This document shows, piece after piece, positions 49,522-64,000 of a stretch of 64,000 nt of DNA. Each line of letters starts with the position of its first letter. The stretch's first letter is position 1. The DNA comes from Carya illinoinensis (Eukaryota > Streptophyta > Magnoliopsida > Fagales > Juglandaceae), in NCBI RefSeq assembly GCF_018687715.1, contig NC_056758.1, positions 37,109,467-37,173,466 on the forward strand. The letters run 5' to 3'. A program made the translations under genes and the position numbers. A model generated the notes under the pieces. It saw only the letters and a program-made list of their open reading frames with translations, ran no database searches and was not told the DNA's origin.

Positions 49522-50250
49522 TGGGCCTCATCATCTGAAGAAGTTGAGAGTATCAGTCATTAGTCGTGTAGCAACTAATTTCATAAAATAGTGTCAAACG
49601 TAGAGCCTTAATCAAGAATCAGAGGACGCAGTGTCTCACAACCCAAGCATGACAAGAACAGCTAGAAAAATAAAAAACCATAAACAAAAAATATATATAT
49701 ATTTTTTTAGTCATTCAAATGAACCTTGAATATTTACCAGAGAACGTACAAAGAATCACTGGGAAAATAAATGAGACACCTTCATACTATTGAACACTTT
49801 CCCACACTTCAACCAATCAGCATTTTACACTTTAAAATATAAAACATCCATGTATCCCAGAAACTAGAATTTCAAGTAGTTTCACAGTGAAACATGGAAT
49901 TTAGAACTCCAACACCAATCAAGCATGATTACATGCGAGAGAGCAATTGTTGCATTGACAAGTAATTGAAAACCACTCCTTCACACCTCAAATCCAATAT
50001 TGGCTTCTATGCCTTTGTTTGTTCTGACTGACAGGAAAGAGTTCCGACAACATTTTCCGATAAAGCATGTTTATTACCTTCGCCACTCAAAATACTCGAA
50101 TGTGGTTAAGGTTTTTTTTTTTTTTTTAATAAATAATTTTTCAAATCGTCTCATCCAAATAAACAGAACTAATTAGAAAAACAGAGGGAAAATAAGGAAA
50201 ATCATATGACGATTTTGACTCAAACAATAAAATAACGTATAAGCATTATA

Positions 50251-50290
<40 letters not shown>

Positions 50291-51283
50291 CACACAGGGA
50301 AGAGTGAAGAAGAGGAGGATATGGGGGTGGAGTCGAATCTAAGAAGAGAAGTTTTGCTAGGCGAGGATTTGCCATTCCCCGACGCCGCGCGATTCAACCT
50401 GCCGTAGCCCTCGTCCACCAAGCAACTAGAAATTCATCACAAGCTGGCTGATTAATCGACAAAGCTCACCTTAGCTAAAACATTTTGGTAGCCCGAAGAA
50501 AAACATCACGCGACCTCCAGCCTCCTGGTCCTGGAAAATAAATGGTATTGGGAATGGGAGAGTTTCGACTTTTCACGGTTCCCATCACTTTCATACCAAA
50601 GCGCAGCGTTTTGAGTACATCTCTGTTACATCCCTGAAAAGCCCAATGAGGCCCCAAGTCCAGGTGGATCCAAAATACTCCTCTCTTTTTGGGTCGATGT
50701 CAGAGGACGTTTTATACCTGATTTGAATAGGAAGTTAGGATGAGAGCAGACAAAAATTAATTAAAATTATATTTATTTTAATATTAAAAAAATTAATTAA
50801 TTTATTATATTTTCTTTACAATTTGAAAATTTTAATAATTAAATAAAATAAGATAAAATGAATACAGATAAATTTATTTTTTACTATTATTTTTATATAA
50901 AATAATATTATATACAGTTGTAAAATATGTAAATATCGAACAGTTATTTTAAAAAATAATAAAATTTATTATTAAAAATTAAATTTTTAATTAAAATTAT
51001 TTTATATTTATTTAGTTATATTTTTAAAAATAATTACACTATATTTATATAATTACAATTGCAATTATTTTTTTTTATATTGACGTAAAAAAAAAAAAAT
51101 CGATAATTTTTCGCTGTAATCATCAACAGAAAGAATAAAATCTGACGGCCAAAATTCCACTCATATACTACTCTCGCATGCACCAGATCTTATATCTCTA
51201 TTCGCCGATGTACGAATTATGCACCCGTCAGTACAGAGACCTCCCTAGTTCCTCCCTCACTCTCTCTCTGATACTCGGTCACA
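49522..51283. other. Divergent promoter region between PPR and 14-3-3 genes
   Basis: It should contain both promoters. A (GA)n tract lies at 50255-50287. A GC-richer block at about 50290-50420, CT-rich and AG-poor on the minus strand, could be a spliced leader exon of the PPR transcript but cannot be confirmed. An AT-rich dispersed repeat occupies about 50730-50870. Confidence 0.5.
50255..50287. repeat. (GA)n microsatellite
   Basis: About 16 GA units in the PPR/14-3-3 intergenic region. Confidence 0.9.
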
Positions 51284-53859
<2,576 letters not shown>

Positions 53860-55099
53860 GGTATTGTAAGCTTGACCAGTCTTAGTCTTCTTCTCGAGGA
53901 GGTGGGCTTCAAATGTCATCTGTGCGCTGATTAAAAGTGTGTAATATATTGATGATTCTGGGCATCAACCCATGACGTGATGTTTTAACATTGAGACCAA
54001 AACTGTTCTCGACCTTTGGAATTGGATTGGAAAGGGTAGCATTTAAAACGAGTACTTGCTAGTTATTTATCATGCTAAACTTCATATGCCCATAATGCCA
54101 GCTTCTTATTTTGCAGAGAGTAAAGGCGCATTATGGGCATTAGAAAGACATTTCAGTTGTGAAATGTATATATTTCAAATCGATTGATGTTCCTGATGGA
54201 CTTCAATCGTCTATCAACATCATCAATGAAAGGGGTTAAGGGATGGCGGCTGGGCGATGTCTGGCATATTTTTGGAGCTGGCTGTGCGTATGGCATATTC
54301 TTGTCGGTACGTACCTTATGGGGTCGAGTGTGAGCCCGATAACTTTGGTCTCTTTTCACTCGGTATTTTACTGCAGCGGGCCTTCCATAGAAACCGAACT
54401 GGGGAAACCCTGGGGGCCAACAATCATCTTAAGATAGCTGTGCCGAAGTCTTGTGATATGGTGCATTGGAGGCCCACGGCCCTGATGATTTTAGTAAGAA
54501 ACTCCTGTAATATAAGCTTTCCTCCCGGGTGCCCTGTTTATATAGGCTGCCACAAGTGATGGGAAAGGGATAAATAACGTATGCATGATGGGTCACACTC
54601 GCACCTCCATCAATACCACCCACCATGCAAATTTTAGCGTGGTATGATTGCACTGAAGCTGGTTTATGGTTAAAAGCATCCAATAAGCCAGCCACTTGCG
54701 CAAGGCCATCCGCAGTTCCATCCAGATTGAAGTTTATTTGGACACAACTTGAAATACCATCTATTTGCCAGAACCCTATACATGTAACTTGCAAACTGTA
54801 GGCTAGCAGCAAGGCGGGAGAGAGAAAGAGAGTCTCCCATTTGCATTGCCACAAACAGACTATTTTATTTAAGTCACAAACACACACTAATGCAATCCTT
54901 TTTACATCAAAACAGACTTCCATTTGCATTGCCAATTACTAAGATTAGAAGCCCCTTTAGAGTCTCCCACAAGCACCTGCACACCCACCCACCCACCCAC
55001 CAATCCAGAGAGTCCATCTGAACATACAATTGAAAAGGTAAAGCTTGTGACTCAATGGATACTTACATAGCCCCATCAACATCTTGATGAGATGGAAAG
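53860..55099. other. Convergent intergenic region, 3' UTRs
   Basis: Lies between the 14-3-3 stop and the CutA1 stop. Contains the two 3' UTRs and a short ACCC tandem tract near 54980-55000. No additional gene is supported; ORFs here have no recognisable family. Confidence 0.5.
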
Positions 55100-57318
55100 T
55101 CAGTCCCTTGTGCTGTTTTTGATCCATTCTAGATACTGGAGACTGCCACCGGTGATAGGCAACGCAATTACTTCGGGCACACTGAGAGAGATAAGGTAAA
55201 GGGAATAAGAGAGTAAAGCAAATATCATTCTCTTCTAAAGGTTTTTCTACTCTTAAGACGTTAAGTACTGCAGGTAATAAGTTGGATTGCCTCCTCCGTA
55301 ACATGTAAACTAGCATATGTCTATCATGTTTTTCAATTACTCCAATGTTCAACTTGCAACTCAATTCTTTAAGCAAGTTTTCTTAGGTAGAAATTATAAT
55401 ACAGAAGCTTTGGCCTTACTCATACTCATGGTTTGCCTTGACATGCTCTGTGAGATCTTGTAAAAGGGATTGCCTAGTTTTGATTATAAGAAGTTCCTCA
55501 TTATCTGTCTGGATCTGTCAACCAAAAATATGAAAAATACAAATAAGCTCCAAAAGATGCAGTAAACTTATTCATCATGCAAATACACAAGCTTGTGAAA
55601 AGTCCAGACAAGGACTGTAAGGTGGTTGTCCATTTCGGTATATACAAATGGTATATTCAATAGTGGGAAAGGCAGCTCTTACCTCTCCCTTCCACTCGTA
55701 CACAGATTCAATACCTGAAAATACAAAATAAGTATTGTTCAAGAAAATCCACTTAACGAAATAGAGACTTGACACGAATTTCATGCTTCTTTCCTTCATC
55801 TACCCAGTTATGCAAAGATCCAAAGTCCAAACTTATAAGTTACCCCAATCCAATTCCACCCTGATACCACCTGAGCCAAGGCCTAGGTAGTCAACTTGAT
55901 GCCAATTTCACATAAGAGTATCCACTGGAAGCATCATCAAAATCAACTAACAATCCAAGATATGTAGATCAAAAGTAGAAGCCATTTTTTTTTTTCTTTT
56001 GGTGGTGATGGGGATTGGGGTGTTGAATAATAAGAAGCAAGAATAGAACCACTTGAAACAGAGATAACAGGATATATCCAAAAACAAGCATCCAGCACTT
56101 TGAAATAAAGATGTATATACAAATCATAGCTCCAGAACTGTCTGAAACTCCAATTTTCCACGTCCATTTTCTGTCGTGAGAATGCAGAAACTAAAATCAT
56201 CAGTTCACATTTGAGAAATACTTGTAGACGCAGGAAAGTCTGGCTGACAGTAATGATCCAAATGTGTAATATTATGGTTATTTTTAGATAAATTGAATGC
56301 ATAAAACAATGTCTGCCTGGAAATTTGAGTTCAGCATTTTCATTTAAACAAACAATTTGTACTTGCCGAAAAAAACTTTCTTGATTTGGCAATCCATCCT
56401 CTTGATTGATCTTTCAACCTCCCATTACTAAAGCAGGGAACATACACGAAAGAACTATGAAGTGCATACCTGGTACACGGTTTACACAAGCAGCAAGTTT
56501 CTCTCTGACAATGCTTTCAGCCAACTTCTTACCTAGACAAAGATTGCGCATTTACCAATATAAATTAGGAGTTTCGGGCTACACTTTTACAAATGATATA
56601 AGTGACAACAGCCTGCAGTCTGAAACATGCGAATACACAGAGTATAGCGGAATATAAAAGCTAGGTTGGCGAAATAAGCATTAGAGAACCTGTCAATAAT
56701 GGCTTAAGACAACCCAGCGAATGAACCAGTGTGTGTGTGACCAAACAGACAAAATGACCATTGCCCTCGACTTAATTCAAAAAAGTATGAGGATCATGAA
56801 GCTTAGTAATGAATATAATAGCCAGCACAAATCACATTTCTACTTAATTTATCTCAAACCCTCATAAGCAAAAACCGTGACGATATCAAAAAACACGAAC
56901 CCAGTTCTTTGTTGGGGACAGTGACATAGACGACGATGCTGGGTACAGTGTTGCTACTCCCTTCCATTCTGAAAGTATGGACACTCTTGGCAGGCGATTG
57001 GCCACTAAACTTCGATCTGAAACACAATTTCCATGCCCCCATAAATGCAATTCACACTCAAATGAGAATCACAATTGAAGCAAATTCTTATCAGATATAT
57101 AAGAAGAAATAACACTCCATGCTGTACCGTAAGAGATTGGCAAAGGGAAGAGACTGAGCACAGCCCGTCTTGAGGGGAGAGTTGTAGGAGAGGCAGAGAT
57201 TGGAGAGACCAAAGCTAAGCACGCAAAAGGCCCCAACCAGAGGCAGGCGGCGTCGTAGTCCGGATGCGGAGACGATGGACAAGGATGATGAGGTTCTGCA
57301 GCAAAGCGTGGATGCCAT
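55100..57318 (-). CDS. CUTA: CutA1 divalent-ion tolerance protein, chloroplastic, 192 aa
   Basis: Six GT-AG exons join in frame: 57128-57318, 56901-57016, 56470-56532, 55683-55714, 55420-55514 and 55100-55181 (193 codons with stop). Residues 1 to ~75 (MASTLCCRTSSSLSIVSASG) form a Ser/Arg-rich plastid-type targeting region. The CutA domain follows: PSIVVYVTVPNKELGKKLAE, SIVREKLAACVNRVPGIESV, YEWKGEIQTDNEELLIIKTR, and the end VPEVIALPITGGSLQYLEWI. CutA1 is a very stable ferredoxin-like trimer that binds copper and other metals in vitro; its physiological role in plastids is not settled. Length is close to that of the Arabidopsis protein as I recall it. The gene converges on the 14-3-3 gene. Confidence 0.95.
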
Positions 57319-57548
57319 TTTGGGAGGCGGGTTTGGTCTTTATACTACTGATACTATGCTTGATGCCCTCACCACGGGATGGAGCAAGAGCAAATTCCAG
57401 CTCCAGAAGTTACGCATCATGCTGAAGTGTTATCTTGATTGTGCCACGTATTGATGGAGTTTAATGGACGGTGATCATGTCACCAGCTGGATGAGTAGCT
57501 TGTGCCGAATCTGAATTTGTTTGCTACTGGCTTATTGCGAAATAATAT

Positions 57549-57790
57549 GGGGAAATACTCAGGCCACCGCTGGTGTGCCACCTCTGGGCCACCGTTGGTG
57601 GTGCCTTTTTGTTTTTGTTTTTTTTTTTTAATGATTTAAAAAAATTATTTAATATTATTATAAATATTTTATATTTTTTAAATTTAAAAGTATTAAAAAA
57701 TAACTTGAAAAAAAAAATTAAAAAAAATTTCTAGAGCCTAATGGTGGCTCCCAGCGCCACCAGCGGTGCTAGGTGGCTCTAGCATGACTT
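57549..57790. mobile_element. MITE with GC-rich inverted ends
   Basis: A 242-bp element flanked by AATAATAT (57541-57548 and 57791-57798). The ends are inverted: GGGGAAATACTCAGGCCACC left, and AAGTCATGCTAGAGCCACC inward from the right. GCCACCGCTGGTG-like phrases recur in both arms around an AT-rich core shared with 35664. Confidence 0.78.
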
Positions 57791-58421
57791 AATAATATAT
57801 CATTGATTTTATAATTTTAATTAAATTATCCGATATGTTATGTTTAAAACTTTTTTATTGGTCAAAACTTAAAAAAAATGATTTAAATAATAATATTAGA
57901 TACAATTTTAAAATATTCAAATTTCAAGTATTTTAAAATTGTGGTTCATTATTAAAAAATTAATTTTTATATTAATATTATATTTATCTATTTTTTAATA
58001 AAAATACGCATTACTTATCAATATAAAACTATAAATATTAATTTTCTTATTTAAAATATGACTTTATATAATATAACTAGAAATAATTAGATTTTAGTAT
58101 TTGGCTTGATTTGTATTCGAGTTTTTTTTTTTTTTTTTCAATTTTCACGCTTTATTAGTCCAATTTTGGAATTTAACATAAGCGACTGGCGAGAATAAGA
58201 TGCTAGACAGCGTCCTGGTTCTAGACCCATTAGGGGCCCATTTGAACTGAGAGCCTGGAGGATATAATTTTACTCGAGAATGAATAAACCAAAACATGCT
58301 GGAAGGGCTTCGAATAGCTCTGCTTGACATCCATAAAAATATTTGGGCCCAATCTTCAAAACCCTCTCTCAGCTAATTACTCTCAAGCTCTTTATCGTTC
58401 AGTGACTTTACAAATTCAGTT

Positions 58422-58433
<12 letters not shown>

Positions 58434-58457
<24 letters not shown>
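58434..58457. repeat. (GA)n microsatellite
   Basis: About 12 GA units in intergenic DNA. Confidence 0.9.
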
Positions 58458-58460
<3 letters not shown>

Positions 58461-59212
58461 ACAAATTCGGTAACATATTTCTAGGCCCAAAGATGAAATT
58501 TTGAACCAAAATGTCATAAATGGAACAAAAGTGTTTGTGCCTTGTGGTCAGGTTCCATAGGGATAGGTGCATAATTTAAGAATTCAATGTGCCCCCATTG
58601 ACATTGTTGCCTTGTTCTTGTTGACCTATTGGCCCATGGGTTCTTCATTGAGGTGACCACAAATCAGTCCTGGCCTGCAATGAATGGGCAAGGTTGGTGG
58701 TAGCACCACCTACCGGCACATTTTTTTTTATTAGAACATGACAGTATTTTAATTGATTTGGGCCTAGAGACATAAATGCTGACTAATTGAAAGGATGTAA
58801 ATGCTGACCAAACCTCTATTTTGTGGCAAATGGGAAAGTAAAGCAAGTTTTGGAATCTGTTCAGTCACCCCCACCAGCTGAATGGTTGCTTTGGCTGTGA
58901 AATTTGAGTTTCCAAATGTCTTTATAGATACCCCGTTAGGCTATTGCCAATGTAGTTAGGGTTAGAGAGCTACTGAAACTTTTCGTAGTAAATGGTATAT
59001 GAACATGACATGACAACTTGGTCAAGGTAGCAGAGGAACTTTATTGTCAGGTCTGTTGCAATGACATTATCCTAATGGCAGGGCTGTTTAGGATCTCAAA
59101 GGTAAGAATGGATTTGAATAGCACTAGGAAACATTAACCGAGATCACACAAATTTAATATTAAGCCTCATGTGGACAATAGTGACTACACAATTGGACTA
59201 AGAAACAGCAAC

Positions 59213-59248
59213 CCTCCCCCCACCCATTTCCCCCCACTTTCCCCCCCG
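59213..59248. repeat. C-rich tract with four C runs
   Basis: Runs of 6, 3, 6 and 7 C are separated by short spacers, so the minus strand has the G4N pattern of a potential quadruplex. Confidence 0.75.
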
Positions 59249-59405
59249 ACCATTTATTGCCCTAACGCCAAACTCGGAAACCCACAAAAGCATACACATC
59301 CAACAAACGCAGTGGCTTTTTCTATCTTCTGATGCAGACACAACTTTAGCCAAGACAACTGACCCTGCCAGCTCATACTGGTTTTCACGACTTATTTTTA
59401 AATTA

Positions 59406-59512
59406 TAAAAATTTTACATGTAGTTATTTTTAAAAAATTTTAATATAAAATAATTATTTTAATCAATTACATAAATATAATTTATAAAAAATAAAAAAAA
59501 TAACTAACATAA
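59406..59512. mobile_element. Short palindromic MITE, copy D
   Basis: A 107-bp copy of the family seen at 8162, 26107 and 36383 (ACATGTAGTTATTTTTAAAA left; AAAATAAAAAAAATAACTAA right). It is flanked by TTAAATTA at 59398-59405 and 59513-59520. Confidence 0.65.
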
Positions 59513-62500
59513 TTAAATTAGAGAGTAATACTAATTAATGTAAATTTGCTCTTTTTAGACGAGTCTTAAATTTTTCTCACTCTTCTCAATAAAAGTGCAT
59601 ATTTAAGACTATATAAATAATTTTCTTTAATTAAATTACTGCTATCAGAATCTTGTGACCCAATTAGAGTTTCCAGGGTGGGACAAGATTATTTCAAATA
59701 AAGTAAAGAAGGTAATAAAATATAAGATGAGAATAAAACTTAGTTTTTATAGACTCATCTTGATCAACGTGTTTGATTTTATTTTTAGTTTAAATTTAAA
59801 TTTATAGGTTTAATTGTATTTTTATTTTTTTAAATATAGAGCTTGGGTTTGTCGTGGAGACACAGAAGATACGCCGGATGTTCTGGAAGCTCAATTTTGA
59901 TGGCGGACAGCGGAGTCATACTGGTTTCACATGCCTAGACGACCAACCGTTACAAGCTCAATGCATAGAGCAAGACTCTATTTATTTTTTTATTCAAGTT
60001 TTTTGTTGTTTTCATTTATATTTTTTCTGTTTATTTTACTTATAACTCCTGATCTGTAAAATTAGTAAACACTTAAGATTTTTTTATTAGCATGAGGGTG
60101 TGTTAGTTTATAGTTGTAGTGAATCTCAAGGACTTGCTTAATTTGCAAGAGTTATTAGTTAATGAAATTTAGGTTATTTTTAATCTAAACTTGGCCAATG
60201 CCTTGAAGCCAGATTCTGGGTTCCGGATCAGTGGTTCCTTAATCTGCAATTGATATTGTCTTATCGAGTGGTCATTTTCTCTAGAGATGGGAAGAAGTTC
60301 AGAAGAAAAAAATACCAAAGTCCTCGGAATCTCCTCTCTAGGGTTCATATAATATTTGATATATGTTACTCAAACTATTCCAGGAATATTTAAGAGCCTT
60401 CCCAGAAACTGCTAGCTAGTGACTGGCTCATGCCCAAAACAATGGTTTGATAAATTGATAACGACAGTTATGATCCATGATTCTACGTAATCCCGTAAAC
60501 AAAAATAATAATCTCGGTTATCTGAAATTTTGTGTAATTATATATGAGGTAATTTTACAATTTGACGTATCACACTAAATTATATTAATTTATAAATTTA
60601 TTTTTGTGAAATATCTTTACCAGTATTTTTGAAATCTAGACGTGTTATTGAAGTTTATTTCAATCCTCATAAATGGCTTCGGAGGGAGATTGTAATGTTT
60701 GAATTGAATACGTGAGAATGATAAAAAGGATTCCATATCTTTCATAATTATTACAAATTACTCGAAATTGTAATCTTGAACAGTCATCGTTACAACATAT
60801 AAAAAGGAGAGGGGGGCGGGGAGACATATATTAAGAAAAAACAACTTGAATCATAGAAAATGAAAGAAGTGGGCACCCAAGGCTACAGCGTACAAGCACC
60901 GTTCCAGAAAGCATATGAGCAAGATTGCCTTGGGCTTGTAACAGTAAAGGGAAAAATAATTAATGGAAATGAATGAATTAAAAAAAAAAAAAAATGCAGT
61001 GGATGTGAATGACACTTTGTGAAACTCGGATCTCAAACAGTGTAGGGAAGACTCCTCTTTTTAGACCATTTGAGTAAGAAGTCTTTTGAGATGAGGAAGA
61101 GGAGGGGGCCTCATCCATCACTCGTGCTTCTTCTCACCACCTTAAAATAATGAGCCATATTTTAAGTATTAAATACATATTAAATATGGTCTTTGAAATT
61201 TGCACAAACTGACATAAGCCATATGAACAGAGTGTGTGGTCACTTGACCCACTTTGGTACTGGCCCTGCTATGAAAGTTTTTGAGTGTGAAGCTGCAAAA
61301 GCGGGAAAAAGGGTGAATTCCAAAGAGTACAAAAAAAATAAAAAATAAAAAGAGAGAACAAGATAAAAAAGAACATTTCAAAGAATGTAGAGACAAAAGG
61401 GTTGGAAATTTGTGTCCCCAAAAGTCTCTTTAGGAAATCCATTTTTTAGCATGCCTTAAGTGAATCCAAGAGAGTAAGCATCCTAAGTAAAATTTAGTTT
61501 GTGGTCCAATTCAGTCCACGTTTTTACCTTAGAATATTTCACTAATTATGGTAAAGTTTTTCAATGTTTGAAATTTTTCTTCAGGGATATGAAGAAAACT
61601 ATCCCACTCTCTATAACCTTGCAGTACTCTTAAACTCTGTGATATTGTTGCCTTCAAAGTTGAGAAATTTAAAACCTGATGTACGACCTTTTAAATCTAT
61701 GAAGGGGGTATAGATTTACAACTATTGGACCATCTAGGACTTATCATCAGAATGTTAAACACACACAAAGAGGGTGGGGAGGATGTCAAAGTCGAAATAA
61801 TTAGTTAATTGAGAAGAAACACATAGTCAAGGGCATCTGCTGAGAACAGAAAATTTGGACCAAATTGTTGACAAAGAATGTATTCAATTGCAAGATTTAC
61901 TCTTTCTTTTACAGTTCTCATGATTAAGATCCTCACCTCTACCAAAAAAAGAAGAAGAAAAGACCGTAAATAACAGCACTGCCATGGTAAAAAAAAAGAA
62001 AGTAAATGAATCCTCCTGTCAACCAGACGTGTTAGATTGTGATCAGAATCAAAGACTCCACTTAAGTAGTATTAATCTCTTAATCTCGAGTTAGCAAAAG
62101 GATTGCTTCAAAGTTCAAAACGACATTTTGTACTTGTAAATGGGTGACCCACATTTCTGCAAAACCCAAAACGAAACGCGCCTAAAAGTTGCAAAAACCA
62201 GCAAAAGGTGCATATCTTTTTTGTAATTCTTTGGCTCTATGTAGAGACAGTCCTTTAATTTCCCTCTCCAACTACATTTTCTGGCTGATTTGGACAAGAT
62301 TTCCTCATTTCATCATTAAGTTTTATCTTTGCTGGTCACTGAAAATGACACGAGCTGGTCCAAGTTTGATGTGCTGTTTCACTAAATACAATACACCACC
62401 TTTATGCATTTTATTACAATTAAACGTGGATCCAGTTACAGGGCAAAATCGATGGAAAAAAATAGTGACAATGTGAATTTCCACCGGTGCAACTCACTGG

Positions 62501-63487
62501 AGACATGCAACGTGCATAAAAAGACAACGGATAAATTAATAATTAATTGCAAATTGGCACATGTTATAGCTAAGAACAATAATATTCTTCCTCTTAATTT
62601 TATTATTGTGATCTTATTTGTTGACGTGATATATTTAAAGAGTTTTGTTATTTATCATCTCACATACTATAATTTCTTTTAACTTTTTTTTATTTTTCTT
62701 AAATTAATTGAATTCTTTTACTCATTACCTATACATCACATATATAATAAGAAAAAATGATAAAATAAAATAAAATTAATGTGTGGTATGTGGAGATGAC
62801 AAATAAAAATTTTCATATTTTATGCAGTTCCAAATATTTATTACTTAAAATAGAAAGTTATTTAAAATATGTCTTATCAAAATATGTGACTAGGATGATA
62901 AATTTAAAATAAAGAAAAACATGTTCGTGTCTATATGCATATTCAATGTATAGTTCGTGTCTATATGTATATACAATGTATAGACAAGTTGTGTGTACCA
63001 GATGAATACTAGGTATTATTAAAAAAGAAACCAAAAGAGAACTAAAAAAAGGACAGGTACAAGCGTAATTAATGCAGAAGCGGAATAACTTGGGTTTACG
63101 CCTTTGTGGCTCTTCACTACCATTAATCCATGCCTATCTATTCTATACAAGTTGCTGACCTATCCATTAGCCATTTTGTGCGTTTATTTTCACGGATCGA
63201 TAGCTTATATATATATCGTTGTTGCAAAGAAAGAAAGTATATTATAGAATTATTTATCTTTATTAAAGTGGAAGAATAATATGATTTAGGACATATCATT
63301 ATGCGATACTGTCTAGCTATTGGAAGTATTCGTATTTTTTTTTTCCCTTCAAAAATAAAAAGAGGACTCCTAGGTTTACCATTTACCACCAAGACAACCT
63401 TTTCATCATAAAACTAAGTCCAATATATCGATTATCGCCACCCTTTTGATACTCTTGAGTGGCAAAAACCTGTTTTGGCAATAGAAA

Positions 63488-63660
63488 AATGTTTGTGTCC
63501 TTTCAAAGTGATCGCTGGTAATACAAATATTTTATTTTAATTTTTTATTTAATAATTAAGAAAATAATTTTAAATATATTAATATTTTTTTATTTTTAAA
63601 AATATTTAAATATATTAAAAAAATATACATGCGATCAAAATTAGCGGTGTACTCTTTGCT
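63488..63660. mobile_element. Probable MITE
   Basis: Inverted ends are suggested by TGTTTGTGTCCTTTCAAAGT with GATCGC on the left and GCGATC with TAGCGGTGTACTCTTTGC on the right, around an AT-rich core like those at 35664 and 57549. No target duplication found. Confidence 0.4.
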
Positions 63661-64000
63661 TTATTCCTTCGACTTTGTTACGTCCTGCTCCAAGAATTTT
63701 CTAGTTTGTTAAGAAACATATTTTCTTTTCTTATTTACACACAAAAAAAGTCACATCAGTCAAGACTCCTGACCGATATTATTTTTGGCAAACGAGACAG
63801 CCATTGCACCGTCATATACTTTGGTTGGGTTGGTTACAGCTGTAAGAATGTTGTCTCATATAATTATTATTTTTAAATTTTTATATAAAATAAAATATTT
63901 AATTTAATTTTTTTAATTAACATTAAAAATTTAAATTATAATAATATTTTATTTAATTTGATCTACGTAATCAAATGATACTTTAATTAAATCGTTAAAT

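Larger units (their letters stand above)
57319..64000. other. Intergenic region, no gene recognised
   Basis: No ORF resembles a plant protein family. It holds MITEs at 57549 and 59406, a probable MITE at 63488, a (GA)n tract at 58434-58457, a C-rich tract at 59213-59248 and AT-rich repeats at the right edge. The segments 60.0-62.6 kb show nothing I can name. Confidence 0.6.

Noticed and set aside
57200..57454. Plus-strand 84-codon ORF (MDKDDEVLQQSVDAILGGGF in its middle)
   Set aside because: It is antisense to exon 1 of CutA1, whose minus-strand frame is confirmed by splicing and family match.

Overview
The window is nuclear DNA from a woody core eudicot. The evidence is AT-rich intergenic sequence, short GT-AG introns, plant-specific gene families (RopGAP, chloroplast PGI, CutA1, P-class PPR, 14-3-3) and many short non-autonomous transposons. 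The repeat types look like those of Juglandaceae/Fagales, but that lineage is an inference from general familiarity. I rebuilt eight genes by joining exons so that splice sites and reading phase agree. All totals are whole codons, except for one gene cut by the window edge.

Layout. 1-1657: degenerate 3' end of a LINE with a poly-A tail. 2623-4206 (-): first four exons of a REN1-like RopGAP with a PH domain; the rest lies beyond the left edge, and the LINE would sit in its intron 4. 4.2-9.7 kb: AT-rich, with two small MITEs. 9750-12246 (+): six-exon 248-aa plant protein of unknown function. 14037-25346 (-): 22-exon, 1236-aa plant protein (At4g24610/At5g65440 type), including one GC-AG intron. 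27235-34432 (-): 14-exon plastid glucose-6-phosphate isomerase PGI1, whose introns hold a SINE and two TRIM retrotransposons, one with a nested MITE. 34.4-44.1 kb: gene-poor and rich in transposons. 44084-46900 (+): small J-domain protein. 47947-49521 (-): single-exon PPR protein. 51284-53859 (+): 14-3-3 protein. 55100-57318 (-): plastid CutA1. 57.3-64 kb: no gene seen.

The genes are housekeeping and signalling genes, not a co-regulated system. From memory, the Arabidopsis orthologues of REN1, the 1236-aa protein and PGI1 are At4g24580, At4g24610 and At4g24620. The left half of the window would then be a conserved block, with the 248-aa protein possibly matching the gene between them.

The most distinctive content is mobile DNA. 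At least eleven elements have 8-9 bp target duplications of the Mutator (MULE) kind, including a 1.26 kb element that may be a Pack-MULE-like carrier. There are also two TRIMs and one SINE with clear target duplications, and an isolated 16-bp perfect hairpin. I found no CRISPR array, rRNA, true tRNA gene or prokaryote-type system.
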